Notes: a model not told the origin generated them from the letters alone. A stretch of DNA of 64,000 bases from Deinococcus hopiensis KR-140 (GCA_943327755.2 CALPYF020000024.1:1-64000); one strand, 5' to 3'; shown: positions 42,580-50,174, counted from the stretch's first letter. Translations and numbers: made by a program.

Positions 42580-43464
42580 ATGTCCATCTCACTTGAGACC
42601 ATCACACAGGAGTATGAGTTCGACTGCACCGCCAGGGGTCATGCCATCACTACGCTCAAGGCTTACCGGACAGCGCTGCGTCAGTTCATCGCGTTTGTGA
42701 ATCAACACGATGTCAACACCGTGGATGACCTTCGCACCCCCATCGTGAGGGCGTTCGCGGCTCACTGTATGCGAGAACTTTCGCCAGGGGGCGCTCACGC
42801 TCGCCTGCGTGTTGTGCGTTCATTCCTTCGCTGGGCTACGCAGGAGGGTTACTTCGCGCAGTCTCCTATGGACCGTGTGCCTATGCCCCGGCTATCACAA
42901 AAAATTCTGGATGCCGTTCCACCGCAGGACATGCGCAAGATGATGAATGCAGCCCATGCCAGCGACACTCCGCTTAAGTATCAAGCACTTTTGGCAGTTC
43001 TTTACGATACGGGCATACGAGTTTCAGAACTACACAAACTTCAGCTTAAAGACCTTCTCCCTAGCCAGTGCCTTTTCATCAGAGAGGCTAAAGGCGGAAA
43101 AGATAGAGTTGTACCAATTTCCAGACCAACTTTTAAACTTTTGAATAACTATATCCGAAACGAGCGTCCAGATAGCGCTCTTCCAGAAATTTTCCTAGTT
43201 GACGAAATAAGTCAGTATTCCAACATCAGTATTTACAAACTGCTTGAGAGACTTTGCCGAAGAGCAGGCACAAAGCGATATAGCCCACATACCTTTAGAA
43301 GAGGCTTTGCCGTCAATTATCTGCGTAATGGCGGGGATGTTTTTACTCTACAGAGGATTATGGGACATTCTACGCTAACCATGACCAACCGCTACGCAGC
43401 TATGGGAACTGACGATATTCAGGACGTTCACCGCCGCGCAAGTCCCATGCAAGCACTGCGGTAG
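42580..43464 (+). CDS. Tyrosine recombinase (integrase) of the element
   Basis: A 294-residue site-specific recombinase. The N-terminal SAM-like core-binding domain covers about residues 1-105 (LETITQEYEFDCTARGHAITTLKAYRTALRQF). The catalytic domain has DTGIRVSELHKL (Arg), AKGGKDRVVPI (Lys), SPHTFRRGFAVNYL (His-x-x-Arg), MGHSTLTMTNRYA (His and the nucleophile Tyr), all in the right order. GGGAG precedes ATG 42580; the open frame begins at a GTG at 42553. It lies next to attL. The N-terminal half of the gene is much more GC-rich than the rest. Confidence 0.95.
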   Translation: MSISLETITQEYEFDCTARGHAITTLKAYRTALRQFIAFVNQHDVNTVDDLRTPIVRAFAAHCMRELSPGGAHARLRVVRSFLRWATQEGYFAQSPMDRVPMPRLSQKILDAVPPQDMRKMMNAAHASDTPLKYQALLAVLYDTGIRVSELHKLQLKDLLPSQCLFIREAKGGKDRVVPISRPTFKLLNNYIRNERPDSALPEIFLVDEISQYSNISIYKLLERLCRRAGTKRYSPHTFRRGFAVNYLRNGGDVFTLQRIMGHSTLTMTNRYAAMGTDDIQDVHRRASPMQALR

Positions 43465-43544
43465 TCAAGAGACTCGAACAATAGCCCTCTACGCCTCTGA
43501 GAACCCCGTAGACCCCCCTCCTAACCCAATTACGCCTCTTCCGC

Positions 43545-43568
43545 CAGCCTGCTTATCGCAGGCTGTTT
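43545..43568 (+). terminator. Terminator after the integrase
   Basis: CAGCCTGC-5 nt-GCAGGCTG followed by TTT; a perfect 8-bp stem. Confidence 0.7.
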
Positions 43569-43716
43569 CACGGGGCTTACAGGAAATAGTAATTCAAATC
43601 ACTCCGCCATGCGGAGTATTAACATCATTTCTATGTATTATCTTCTATGGGCCGATTATACATCAACCCTCCGCGCCGTCTGAGACAACAGAAAATGCCT
43701 GTTTAGTGCGCTCCGA

Positions 43717-43756
43717 TTTTGGAGAATTTTTTCCTCTTTTTTGGAAAATTTTTTCC
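43717..43756. repeat. Two AT-rich dyad repeats (iteron-like)
   Basis: TTTTGGAGAATTTTTTCC and TTTTGGAAAATTTTTTCC, one mismatch apart, spaced 22 bp start to start (about two helical turns). Each contains a GGARAA-TT-TTTTCC dyad. Confidence 0.6.
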
Positions 43757-43825
43757 CAGTTTGCCAAATTTCGCCATCCTAGACAGCATTTTTTGCGCTT
43801 GGCGATTTGGCTTTCAAAATCAACA

Positions 43826-45313
43826 TTATGCATCTAATGTATAACAAGCCGGATTACTACCTTTATCCTCCCATTCCAATCTTGATTCGACACCCAATTC
43901 ATCCGCCGCAGCGTTGACTTCGGCAATGATTTTTCGTTCCCATCTCTCCATTTGACTCCTATCGGAATACCGAATAGTGACTCCATCATGAAGCCACAAC
44001 ACACACTGAGCCTTCTTATTGCCGTCCAGCACGCGAATAATCGATGACATGATTTTAAACTCATAGGAAGATATTTCACGCGAGAGCAGAGTGCGAATGC
44101 TCTTCTCAACATGATTCGGGTCTACATAATATTTTCGTCCATAGGCATCTTCCACATACCCCAGCTCTCGGATTTGATTCATTCGATAGTCGCGGGATGT
44201 AAGCAAGGTCTGACCGAACTCGCTTTCCATAAATCTTTCAGTGACATCCCGGCCTAAGCTCCGAGTGATGAGCCCTTTCAATGACGATTCAGGCATCCCA
44301 TACACTGTTGCGTATATCACTCGTTTCAGTGCTGGCTTCTGCTGCTCGTTGAGCTCCAACAGGTTAAGGAGGTACGGCCAGATGGTCTTCTGCTCTTTCA
44401 GCAGGCGACGGAGGTCGTGCAAGCCCCAGAGCGTAGCTGTGATGGCAAGGTGAGCGTTGCTGAGGTCGTAGGTTCGGCACCCCTGAAAAATCAACTTCCG
44501 AACCGGGGACGAGAGCTGGCTTACAGAAGCTCCGACGGTGTAGAGCCGTTCGGTGTTCTCAACCTGTTGATAATGGGGGTGGAAGAACGTATCCAGATGG
44601 CGAAGAATTCTCAAGTGTTGTTCTTGTTTAGGTCCACTGTACTCGTTAATGACGTATACCCGAGCAGTTTTTATGTTCCTCTGGAATTGGCGATACACAT
44701 TTGACTTAATAGAGTTTAGGTAATCCAGTACGCTAATATTTACCCTACTCCGGTCAGGGTTTTTAGCCCTTGCCGCTGCTAAAGCAAGCTTTTTGTCATG
44801 CTGCTTTTGTCTAATGGAACATGGTTTACCCGAAACGAGATAGATTTCTTGTTTATCGCACTCTAATTCTTGTTGATATTGCTGCTGCAATTCGGCATCA
44901 AGTTCAAGTCGGGCCTGCGTGGCTCTGCCATGGGAATGCTTATAGGGAACTACCTTCAGCCTAATGCTCGTAAATTCTTGAAAATCATCGAGTATCTTTG
45001 CAACTCTGAATTTTCCCTGTTGAACCAGCTTAAACTCGTCTCTTAGAGAGGCAAGAACTTCACGCGATACGATGGGATAATGAGTGTCAGCATCAAGAAA
45101 AGACGTAAATAGTAGGTATGCAAAAAGACGAAGATGCTGTTGATTTTGACAGAGATTTGGATATTTTACAGAAATTATATTACGAAACGAACGAGAAACA
45201 CCTATATCAAAGCTTCTTAAGCTAGATTGGAAGCTATAAAGATAATTGCTTTCATCAAGGGGGAGTACATATGGATATTCAGATAATTCATTCAGGTTCA
45301 TAGGAGTATTCAT
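43826..45313 (-). CDS. Compact family-A (Pol I-type) DNA polymerase-like protein of the element
   Basis: A 495-residue protein whose second half has all three family-A polymerase motifs in order. Motif A is TYDLSNAHLAITATLWG with Asp283. Motif B is KRVIYATVYGM with Lys330 and Tyr338-Gly339, spaced as in E. coli Pol I (KAINFGLIYGM). Motif C is LWLHDGVTI with His442-Asp443. Between B and C, GYVEDAYGRKYYV matches Pol I GYVETLDGRRLYL. Tyr334 sits at the Pol I Phe762 position, as in T7 DNA polymerase. The Pol I steric-gate Glu is His288 here, and HDE is HDG. No 3'-5' exonuclease motifs are seen. The first 270 residues are unknown. ATG 45313 is assumed; ATG 45301 is possible. Confidence 0.82.
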   Translation of the reverse strand: MNTPMNLNELSEYPYVLPLDESNYLYSFQSSLRSFDIGVSRSFRNIISVKYPNLCQNQQHLRLFAYLLFTSFLDADTHYPIVSREVLASLRDEFKLVQQGKFRVAKILDDFQEFTSIRLKVVPYKHSHGRATQARLELDAELQQQYQQELECDKQEIYLVSGKPCSIRQKQHDKKLALAAARAKNPDRSRVNISVLDYLNSIKSNVYRQFQRNIKTARVYVINEYSGPKQEQHLRILRHLDTFFHPHYQQVENTERLYTVGASVSQLSSPVRKLIFQGCRTYDLSNAHLAITATLWGLHDLRRLLKEQKTIWPYLLNLLELNEQQKPALKRVIYATVYGMPESSLKGLITRSLGRDVTERFMESEFGQTLLTSRDYRMNQIRELGYVEDAYGRKYYVDPNHVEKSIRTLLSREISSYEFKIMSSIIRVLDGNKKAQCVLWLHDGVTIRYSDRSQMERWERKIIAEVNAAADELGVESRLEWEDKGSNPACYTLDA

Positions 45314-45320
45314 CCCATAG
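45301..45320. promoter_or_regulatory. Shared 20-bp motif over the polymerase start codon
   Basis: TAGGAGTATTCATCCCATAG covers the polymerase start codon (45311-45313). It recurs with one base less at 45610-45628 before the 62-residue gene. Confidence 0.5.
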
Positions 45321-45638
45321 GTGAGTACAGGGAAGAATATTATAGTGAGCCATGAGCAGTCAGTCAAGTTTATTGATATTTACAGTGTATCAAAATCCCT
45401 CGCCGCTAGATTGAAAAATCAACTGAATATTCACTGCTTTTGCATTACTTATCTGCTCTTTTGGGATATGCCCTCGCATGAAAATCAACAGCAGAACCGC
45501 AAGCATCATCGACATAAACTGAAACAGCTTTATAGTGTGTTGATTTCATCTTTCAATATAATGCTTATAGCATATTTTAAATCAAAGGGGGGTTGCGCTT
45601 AAAGAAAAATAGGAGTATCATCCCATAGAGGTGCAGAG
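45314..45638. other. 325-bp region between the polymerase and 62-residue genes
   Basis: AT-rich divergent control region. It holds TATAAT at 45557-45562 (good -10, no clear -35), and the repeated 20-bp motif at both edges. A reading frame at 45321-45602 starting with GTG lacks a ribosome site and family similarity and is not called. Confidence 0.5.
45610..45628. promoter_or_regulatory. Second copy of the 20-bp motif
   Basis: TAGGAGTATCATCCCATAG, 10 nt before the ATG of the 62-residue protein; direct repeat of 45301-45320. Confidence 0.5.
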
Positions 45639-45827
45639 ATGGGAAGATTAAAGGATATAATTATTGGATTGCATGAAGAGGAAAGCAAAGGCAGTGTCGT
45701 TGACTGGAAAACCTACACGGTGATTGCTTCACCCTCCGAAGCCCACCTTTACCCCGGATATCCGAATTATCAACAGTCACTTGAGGAAGATTCGCTCGCA
45801 GACAAGAACACTAGTGATAGTGAATAG
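45639..45827 (+). CDS. Small protein of the element, function unknown
   Basis: A 62-residue acidic protein (MGRLKDIIIGLHEEESKGSV at the start, QQSLEEDSLADKNTSDSE at the end). AGAGG at 7 nt before ATG is a fair ribosome site. It may be a regulator or accessory factor given the repeated motif upstream, but no DNA-binding motif is evident. The last 17 bases overlap the 3' end of the serine recombinase gene on the other strand. Confidence 0.6.
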   Translation: MGRLKDIIIGLHEEESKGSVVDWKTYTVIASPSEAHLYPGYPNYQQSLEEDSLADKNTSDSE

Positions 45828-46509
45828 TGGCATTCACTTCTGGCAACGTAGCGCGTGCGCGGCTTAAGACACGCGACACCTGAACGGCATTCCATTCTTT
45901 GCCTGTTCTGGTCTTAAACCCACTCTCCGTCAGCTTCCGGGCAATGGCCCGGAGGCTCATTTCTTTGTCGCGCATCAGGGCGATGTAATCCGACACATTG
46001 GTGTACGCGTCACGAGCGGCTTCCTGCTGCGTCGCTCGTCCCAAGGCGCGAACCTCTTCCGTCATCGGCTGAGGGCTGCCCAGACGCACCCCTCTCCGCT
46101 TGGCAGCGGCCAACGCCTCTTTCGTCCGGGCGCTGGTCGCTCTGGCTTCGTGCTCCGCAAGAACCGCCATCAGTTGGATGGTGAGCCTGTTCGCTTCTGG
46201 AATATCTACGGCGATGAAGTCAACCTGCGATTCCAGGAGCCCGGTGACGAAGTGCAGGTTGCGGCTCAGACGGTCGAGCTTGGCAATGAGGAGCACGGCA
46301 CCCTCCGCTTTAGCCTGAGCGATGGCGCGGTAAATCTCCGTGCGGCGACGCTTCCCAGTTCCAGACTCAAGCTCGGTGTATCTCGCCACGATGTCGAGTC
46401 CACGGCTCTGAGCGTATTGGGTAACCGAGTGCTCCTGAGCTTCCAGGCCAAGCCCGGAGTAACCCTGCTTCTGCGTCGAGACTCGGAAGTACGCCACGGC
46501 TTTTTCCAT
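45811..46509 (-). CDS. Serine recombinase (resolvase/invertase type)
   Basis: A 232-residue recombinase. It opens AVAYFRVSTQKQGYSGLGLEAQ with catalytic Ser11 and Arg9, then LIAKLDRLSRNLHFV and a long helix region with LMAVLAEHEARATSARTKEALAAAKRRG. The C-terminal DNA-binding part is SLRAIARKLTESGFKTRTGKEWNAVQVSRVLSRA. Size and layout fit the resolvase/invertase group, not a large serine integrase. It could resolve multimers of the element or invert a segment. GC content is clearly higher than its neighbours. TACAGT 5 nt before ATG 46509 suggests leaderless expression. Confidence 0.93.
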   Translation of the reverse strand: MEKAVAYFRVSTQKQGYSGLGLEAQEHSVTQYAQSRGLDIVARYTELESGTGKRRRTEIYRAIAQAKAEGAVLLIAKLDRLSRNLHFVTGLLESQVDFIAVDIPEANRLTIQLMAVLAEHEARATSARTKEALAAAKRRGVRLGSPQPMTEEVRALGRATQQEAARDAYTNVSDYIALMRDKEMSLRAIARKLTESGFKTRTGKEWNAVQVSRVLSRARATLPEVNATIHYH

Positions 46510-46633
46510 GCCTCACTGTAACAGCTTAGAAACGCTCGCATCTAAAATGTTACGTCAAAAAAGCGCACAGGTGCGAGTTTCAGCTGCTATTTTACAGCAG
46601 AAAATTTCCAATCTTTAACACAAGGGAGACCTA
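46510..46633. promoter_or_regulatory. Divergent control region between serine recombinase and DUF262 gene
   Basis: It contains TACAGT (46515-46520, minus strand) and two small inverted repeats, CGCAC-AG-GTGCG (46564-46575) and CTGCT-7 nt-AGCAG (46584-46600), which could be operator sites. Confidence 0.4.
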
Positions 46634-47884
46634 ATGACCGAAAAATCGCCTAATTCAACGATTACAAATACAGAGATTGAAGAGTGGATTGAAGAAGAAG
46701 AGGATGAAGTTACTTTATCTACATTTGAAGTGCTAGATGATTCATATTTTAAAAATAAGTATCAAGAATCACAGCTGAAAATCATGAGAAGTTCGATGGA
46801 TTGGCCGCTGGAATACCTAATTCAGGTCTTGAAAGGCAGTTCTCAGTTAAATTTAAATCCGGACTATCAGAGGCGGTCTCGCTGGGATAACCGAAAAAAG
46901 TCATTATTAATAGAATCATTGCTACTCAATATCCCAATCCCCCCTATTTACCTTTATGAAAACGAGTACAATCAATACGAAGTAATGGATGGATTACAAA
47001 GAGTAACCGCCGTTTCCGATTACTTCGATGACAAATTTCCTCTCAGAGGACTGGATACTTGGCATGAATTAAATGGAAAAAAATATTCACAATTGCCAAA
47101 CGTGATTCGATTGGGCTTAAATCGCCGAAATATTACTTCGATTATTCTCTTAGCTGAAACCAGAAGTATAGCTGGCACTGATGAGCCAATAGATGTAAGG
47201 AAAGCTCTATTCGAAAGACTAAACACCGGAGGGGAGCCTCTCAATCCTCAAGAGATTAGAAATGCTCTGTATAATAGTAAATTCAACCAAATTCTCCATG
47301 AAATATCTCGTGATAGAGTTTTCTGTAAAATCTGGATGATTCCCTGGGAATTAACCGAATCTCAATCAATGCTCAAGCAACTTCATAAAAATGCTTTATA
47401 TAAATCAATGCTTGACTTAGAGATAGCATTAAGAGTGTTTGCAATCAGGGAAAGCATTCAAATTGGCAAGGGCGGTTCCATGCGCCTCATTTTGGATAGC
47501 TGCATGGCACGCCACTTAAAAACAACCGAAGAACAAGCAGAAATTCTTAAGAATGAGTATCTTAGCTGTCTTAATCGTTGGTTTGGGATATTTGAAGAAG
47601 ACACATTTATTAATATTAGAACCGGCAAACCGAGCAGGCCTCTATATGACGCTCTGATGGTCGCACTCATCAATAATCAAGGAGAAGATATAGAAAGCAG
47701 GAAGGAGACCATAAAATATATAGTAAGCGAGTTGATGTTTAATGATGAATATTACGAAATATTAGTTGGCCGAGCTAATACTTTTGATTCAATAAAAGAA
47801 CGAGTAGAGATAGCAACACAAATTATTAGAAATAATCTTAGCAAAGAAGTTGCCGCGATAATACATAAGGGCGAGGCTCATTGA
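46634..47884 (+). CDS. DUF262 (ParB-like/GmrS-like) protein of a probable defence module
   Basis: A 416-residue protein. The DUF262 core is NPDYQRRSRWDNRKKSLLIESLLLNIPIPPIYLYEN followed by VMDGLQRVTAVSDYF, the DGQQR-type loop that in GmrS and related enzymes belongs to a nucleotide-using ParB-like fold. It then has FERLNTGGEPLNPQEIRNALYNS, the second conserved DUF262 signature. The N-terminus is an acidic stretch (EEWIEEEEDEV). GGGAG precedes ATG 46634. The next gene starts 3 nt after its stop, so the two are an operon. It is AT-rich, unlike the host. Confidence 0.9.
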   Translation: MTEKSPNSTITNTEIEEWIEEEEDEVTLSTFEVLDDSYFKNKYQESQLKIMRSSMDWPLEYLIQVLKGSSQLNLNPDYQRRSRWDNRKKSLLIESLLLNIPIPPIYLYENEYNQYEVMDGLQRVTAVSDYFDDKFPLRGLDTWHELNGKKYSQLPNVIRLGLNRRNITSIILLAETRSIAGTDEPIDVRKALFERLNTGGEPLNPQEIRNALYNSKFNQILHEISRDRVFCKIWMIPWELTESQSMLKQLHKNALYKSMLDLEIALRVFAIRESIQIGKGGSMRLILDSCMARHLKTTEEQAEILKNEYLSCLNRWFGIFEEDTFINIRTGKPSRPLYDALMVALINNQGEDIESRKETIKYIVSELMFNDEYYEILVGRANTFDSIKERVEIATQIIRNNLSKEVAAIIHKGEAH

Positions 47885-47887
47885 AGT

Positions 47888-48688
47888 ATGGGAATCGCAT
47901 TAGATAAATTTCTGGAAGACGTTGAAAAACTACAGAATGGCATAGCTTATCATATTTCTTTAGAGGAGTTTTCAAGAAAAACCCCATTAAACGAAAATGA
48001 TGGCGATGACCACGGAGACTACATACAGGCAGCAAAAGCATTACATGCACAAGTACATTCTCACAGGCAATCCCTATCTTACTATGCGCCATCGATATTC
48101 CTTTATTCTTGTGGAAGATTTGAACATTATGTTAAATCTAGCATAGAAGAATTGGCATCCTATATAGCATCAACCTCACAAAGTTATAGAAAAATGTCAA
48201 AAGAAATGAGAGAGAGTATTGTAATATTTACAGCCGAAGTAGTTAAAAATCCGCGAAAATACGGACACGGTGAAGGCGCAGCTGGCGCTTTCGCAAAAAC
48301 ATTGTCAGATAACCTTAATTTAGATTCATCAGAAATTAGCGTTCAGTGCCTTTCAATAACTTCTACGAACATAAGGTCTGAAGTTATTGATGAGTTATTT
48401 AAAAGAATAGGATTTAAAGACGTCTGGAAAACCATTGGAGAACAGGTAAGCTGCAAACAAAGGTATATTTCACATGAACAGCCACGAGCAACTTCAGAGG
48501 CGCAAAAAGAACTCAGAGAGATTATGGATGAAAGAAACAAAATAGCACACCCGGCCGCTGAAACTGTACTACCCAGTATAAGCAAAACCTCAGCAGCCGT
48601 GGAATATTTTAAGATGCTAGCCATCTGCATTGACGCTTTTGTCGAAACATGCAAGATTAAGCACCAAGCTACCATCAATGGTGCATAG
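47888..48688 (+). CDS. HEPN-domain protein (MAE_28990-like) paired with DUF262
   Basis: A 266-residue helical protein. SIFLYSCGRFEHYVKSSIEELASYI in the first half and EIMDERNKIAHPAAET near the end are the HEPN pattern. The RNKIAH sequence gives the R-x4-H ribonuclease motif (Arg216, His221). HEPN proteins of this type act as RNases in abortive-infection and toxin-antitoxin systems and occur repeatedly beside DUF262 genes. ATG 47888 lies 3 nt after the DUF262 stop. Its activity and which partner is toxic are inferred only. Confidence 0.85.
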   Translation: MGIALDKFLEDVEKLQNGIAYHISLEEFSRKTPLNENDGDDHGDYIQAAKALHAQVHSHRQSLSYYAPSIFLYSCGRFEHYVKSSIEELASYIASTSQSYRKMSKEMRESIVIFTAEVVKNPRKYGHGEGAAGAFAKTLSDNLNLDSSEISVQCLSITSTNIRSEVIDELFKRIGFKDVWKTIGEQVSCKQRYISHEQPRATSEAQKELREIMDERNKIAHPAAETVLPSISKTSAAVEYFKMLAICIDAFVETCKIKHQATINGA

Positions 48689-48714
48689 CGCTTTTCCCAT
48701 AATCAAATAAGAAA

Positions 48715-48753
48715 GCCCTGCCGCATGCATTGCCAATCAATGTTCGGCAGGGC
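48715..48753 (+). terminator. Terminator after the HEPN gene
   Basis: GCCCTGCCG and CGGCAGGGC form a 9-bp stem, with an inner CATTG/CAATG pairing. It is followed by GCAATGTTTC. Confidence 0.7.
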
Positions 48754-48785
48754 GCAATGTTTCATATAGTCACATAATACACTCG

Positions 48786-48971
48786 ATGAAACAAAAAACA
48801 ATTTCAGACCAAAACTCATACAATAAGGCAGGCAAGGCTTTAAAAAGTATCACAGATTCAAAGATTTTACCTCTCGATAATTTAACAAGACACTTTATAG
48901 CCCAAATCCGATACTCAAAACATGAGAACAAACCTACTAGTCGCAATCACGCCTGTCGGGAAAAGTATTAA
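48786..48971 (+). CDS. Doubtful 61-residue hypothetical protein
   Basis: The frame MKQKTISDQNSYNKAGKALK to HENKPTSRNHACREKY is Lys/Ser/Asn-rich with no recognisable domain. There is no ribosome site, and a possible TACACT box sits only 2 nt before the ATG. In AT-rich DNA of this kind such a frame can arise by chance. Confidence 0.25.
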   Translation: MKQKTISDQNSYNKAGKALKSITDSKILPLDNLTRHFIAQIRYSKHENKPTSRNHACREKY

Positions 48972-49000
48972 GGAAGCATTAATCTCAATTTTAGTAAAAT

Positions 49001-49022
49001 AAAAAACGCCCTTTACAGGCGT
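49001..49022 (-). terminator. Leftward terminator beyond the partial tRNA
   Basis: On the minus strand ACGCC-7 nt-GGCGT is followed by TTTTTT. It would end transcripts that start at the orphan tRNA promoter at attR. Confidence 0.65.
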
Positions 49023-49055
49023 GCATACGGGTAATCAGAAAATTGTGTCCTGGCG

Positions 49056-49126
49056 CGAACCCTCGATAAGCTTGCACCTATACCTGCTTTCCAGGCGTGC
49101 TCCTTCAACCACTCGGACACCGTTCC
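49056..49126 (-). pseudogene. Partial tRNA-Ser copy at attR
   Basis: It keeps the tRNA 5' end through the anticodon loop and on to the T loop, but the 3' acceptor strand is missing and the anticodon stem is broken (GCAGG instead of GCGTG at 49084-49085). It cannot fold as a full tRNA. Confidence 0.9.
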
Positions 49127-49146
49127 AGCGCACAGCAGAGTAGCGG
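49056..49146. repeat. attR: right 91-bp direct repeat
   Basis: Direct copy of 42338-42428 with two mismatches. The mismatches fall in the anticodon stem, so strand exchange probably happened in or beyond that region. Confidence 0.9.
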
Positions 49147-49165
49147 CTTCCGGGGGGAAGTGCAA
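49137..49165 (-). promoter_or_regulatory. Original tRNA-Ser promoter, now at attR
   Basis: TTGCAC (49160-49165), 17-nt spacer, TACTCT (49137-49142). It is intact and would transcribe the partial tRNA leftward. Confidence 0.75.
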
Positions 49166-49220
49166 GCCACACCCGCTGCGGCCGGGAACACCACCCCCGA
49201 CCGCACTGCTGACCGGCGGC

Positions 49221-50069
49221 TCAGCGGGCGAGGCCGACGGTCAGGGTGGCCGAGTAGCCCTTGGTGGCGTTCCCGGTGATGGCGGGCAACTGGGCGGCGT
49301 ATCCGTCGCTGAAGATGTTGTCGCGGCTCAGGCTGGTCTGCGCCAGGAAGCGGGCGCTGCTGCCGTACGCCGCCTGGGTGTAGGTCTGCTGGCACATGGC
49401 CTGCGGGAGGGCCAGCTGTGACGTCTGGATCCTGCTTCGGGCGTTCGTGGCGCTGGCGAGGGTGGGGTACACCTCGAAGTGGATGTGGGGCCAGCGGCCG
49501 GGGTAGCACCCCGGGACGATGGTCTGGAAGGTGACGTTACCGCCCGCGTCGCTGGCCTGCACGCCGCGCAGGTAGTCCTCGCCGACGATGGGGGCGCTGT
49601 ACATGCTGTAGTTGCCGTCGGCGGTGCAGTGCCACGCGTACACGGCGTACCCGCGCAGGGGCGCGCAGCTTCCGTTGGTGTTCACGAGTTTCAGCGTGAG
49701 GGCCAGGGGCACGCCGGGCGCCACGTTGCCGGTCCCGAGGCTGCGGCGCAGGTCGCGGCGGACGACGCCGCTGCGCGTCAGGACGTTCAGGCTCTGGCCG
49801 CTGGCGACCGACCCGTCGGCGGGGTACGGCCCGGCGGTCTCGCTGGGGATGGGGGTGCAGGCGGCACTGGTCCCGGTGGCGGCCCCGGTGGCGGCGCTGA
49901 CGCGGTTGCTGGCCAGCAGGCCGATGCCGAGCAGGCCCAGGCCCAGCACGTGGCGGCGGTCGAGGACGCTGCGCGCGAGCATGTTCGTGTCGGCCTGCAG
50001 GCCCAGGTTGTTCAGGTCGTCGTGGTGGTCGTGGTCGTCGGCGGGGTACGGGCGGATGGGCTGGGTCAT
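49221..50069 (-). CDS. Intradiol ring-cleavage dioxygenase-like exported protein
   Basis: A 282-residue protein. The N-terminus has RRHVLGLGLLGIGLLASNRVSA, a twin-arginine-like export signal. The catalytic fold is seen in CTPIPSETAGPYPADGS (typical opening), LRGYAVYAWHCTADGNYSMYS, EDYLRGVQASDAGGNVTFQTIVPGCYPGRWPHIHFEVYP. The tyrosine and histidine positions of the iron site (GCYPGRWPHIHFEV) are present. The substrate is unknown and need not be catechol. GAGGAG precedes ATG 50069. It is the first host gene right of the element. Confidence 0.88.
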   Translation of the reverse strand: MTQPIRPYPADDHDHHDDLNNLGLQADTNMLARSVLDRRHVLGLGLLGIGLLASNRVSAATGAATGTSAACTPIPSETAGPYPADGSVASGQSLNVLTRSGVVRRDLRRSLGTGNVAPGVPLALTLKLVNTNGSCAPLRGYAVYAWHCTADGNYSMYSAPIVGEDYLRGVQASDAGGNVTFQTIVPGCYPGRWPHIHFEVYPTLASATNARSRIQTSQLALPQAMCQQTYTQAAYGSSARFLAQTSLSRDNIFSDGYAAQLPAITGNATKGYSATLTVGLAR

Positions 50070-50168
50070 GTGGGGGCTCCTCTGCGCGCCCAGGTCAAGC
50101 TCCGGCGCTGCACCGTGAGGGTAGTCACGGTTGGTTAATCCACCGGGTAAGGCCTCATGCGGGCCGGG

Positions 50169-50174
50169 TAGCGT
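50169..50174 (+). promoter_or_regulatory. -10 box of the DUF4403 gene (leaderless)
   Basis: TAGCGT is followed by 7 nt and ATG 50182. Confidence 0.45.

Larger units (their letters stand above)
43465..43825. other. 361-bp AT-rich intergenic region with terminator and dyads
   Basis: It holds the integrase terminator (43545-43568), a hairpin ACTCCGC-CAT-GCGGAGT (43601-43617), two 18-bp direct repeats (43717-43734, 43739-43756), and an imperfect inverted repeat (43763-43775 with 43801-43811). No gene was seen. It is a candidate origin of replication for the element. Confidence 0.5.
48689..49220. other. Right end of the element and junction with the host chromosome
   Basis: It contains a terminator for the DUF262-HEPN operon, a doubtful small reading frame, a leftward terminator and attR with a partial tRNA. 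The last 70 bp before the dioxygenase gene are host sequence holding the original tRNA -35 box. Confidence 0.7.

Noticed and set aside
45321..45602. 93-codon frame starting with GTG in the element's control region
   Set aside because: It overlaps the divergent promoter area, has no ribosome site, and its translation shows no family or sensible composition. It could be real but cannot be supported.
46634..47884. DUF262 gene considered as a partitioning ParB gene
   Set aside because: The ParB-like motif is part of DUF262, there is no ParA gene, and the following gene encodes a HEPN protein, which fits a defence pair instead.
49056..49126. Second functional tRNA-Ser
   Set aside because: The 3' acceptor strand and the anticodon stem are broken, so it is a remnant.
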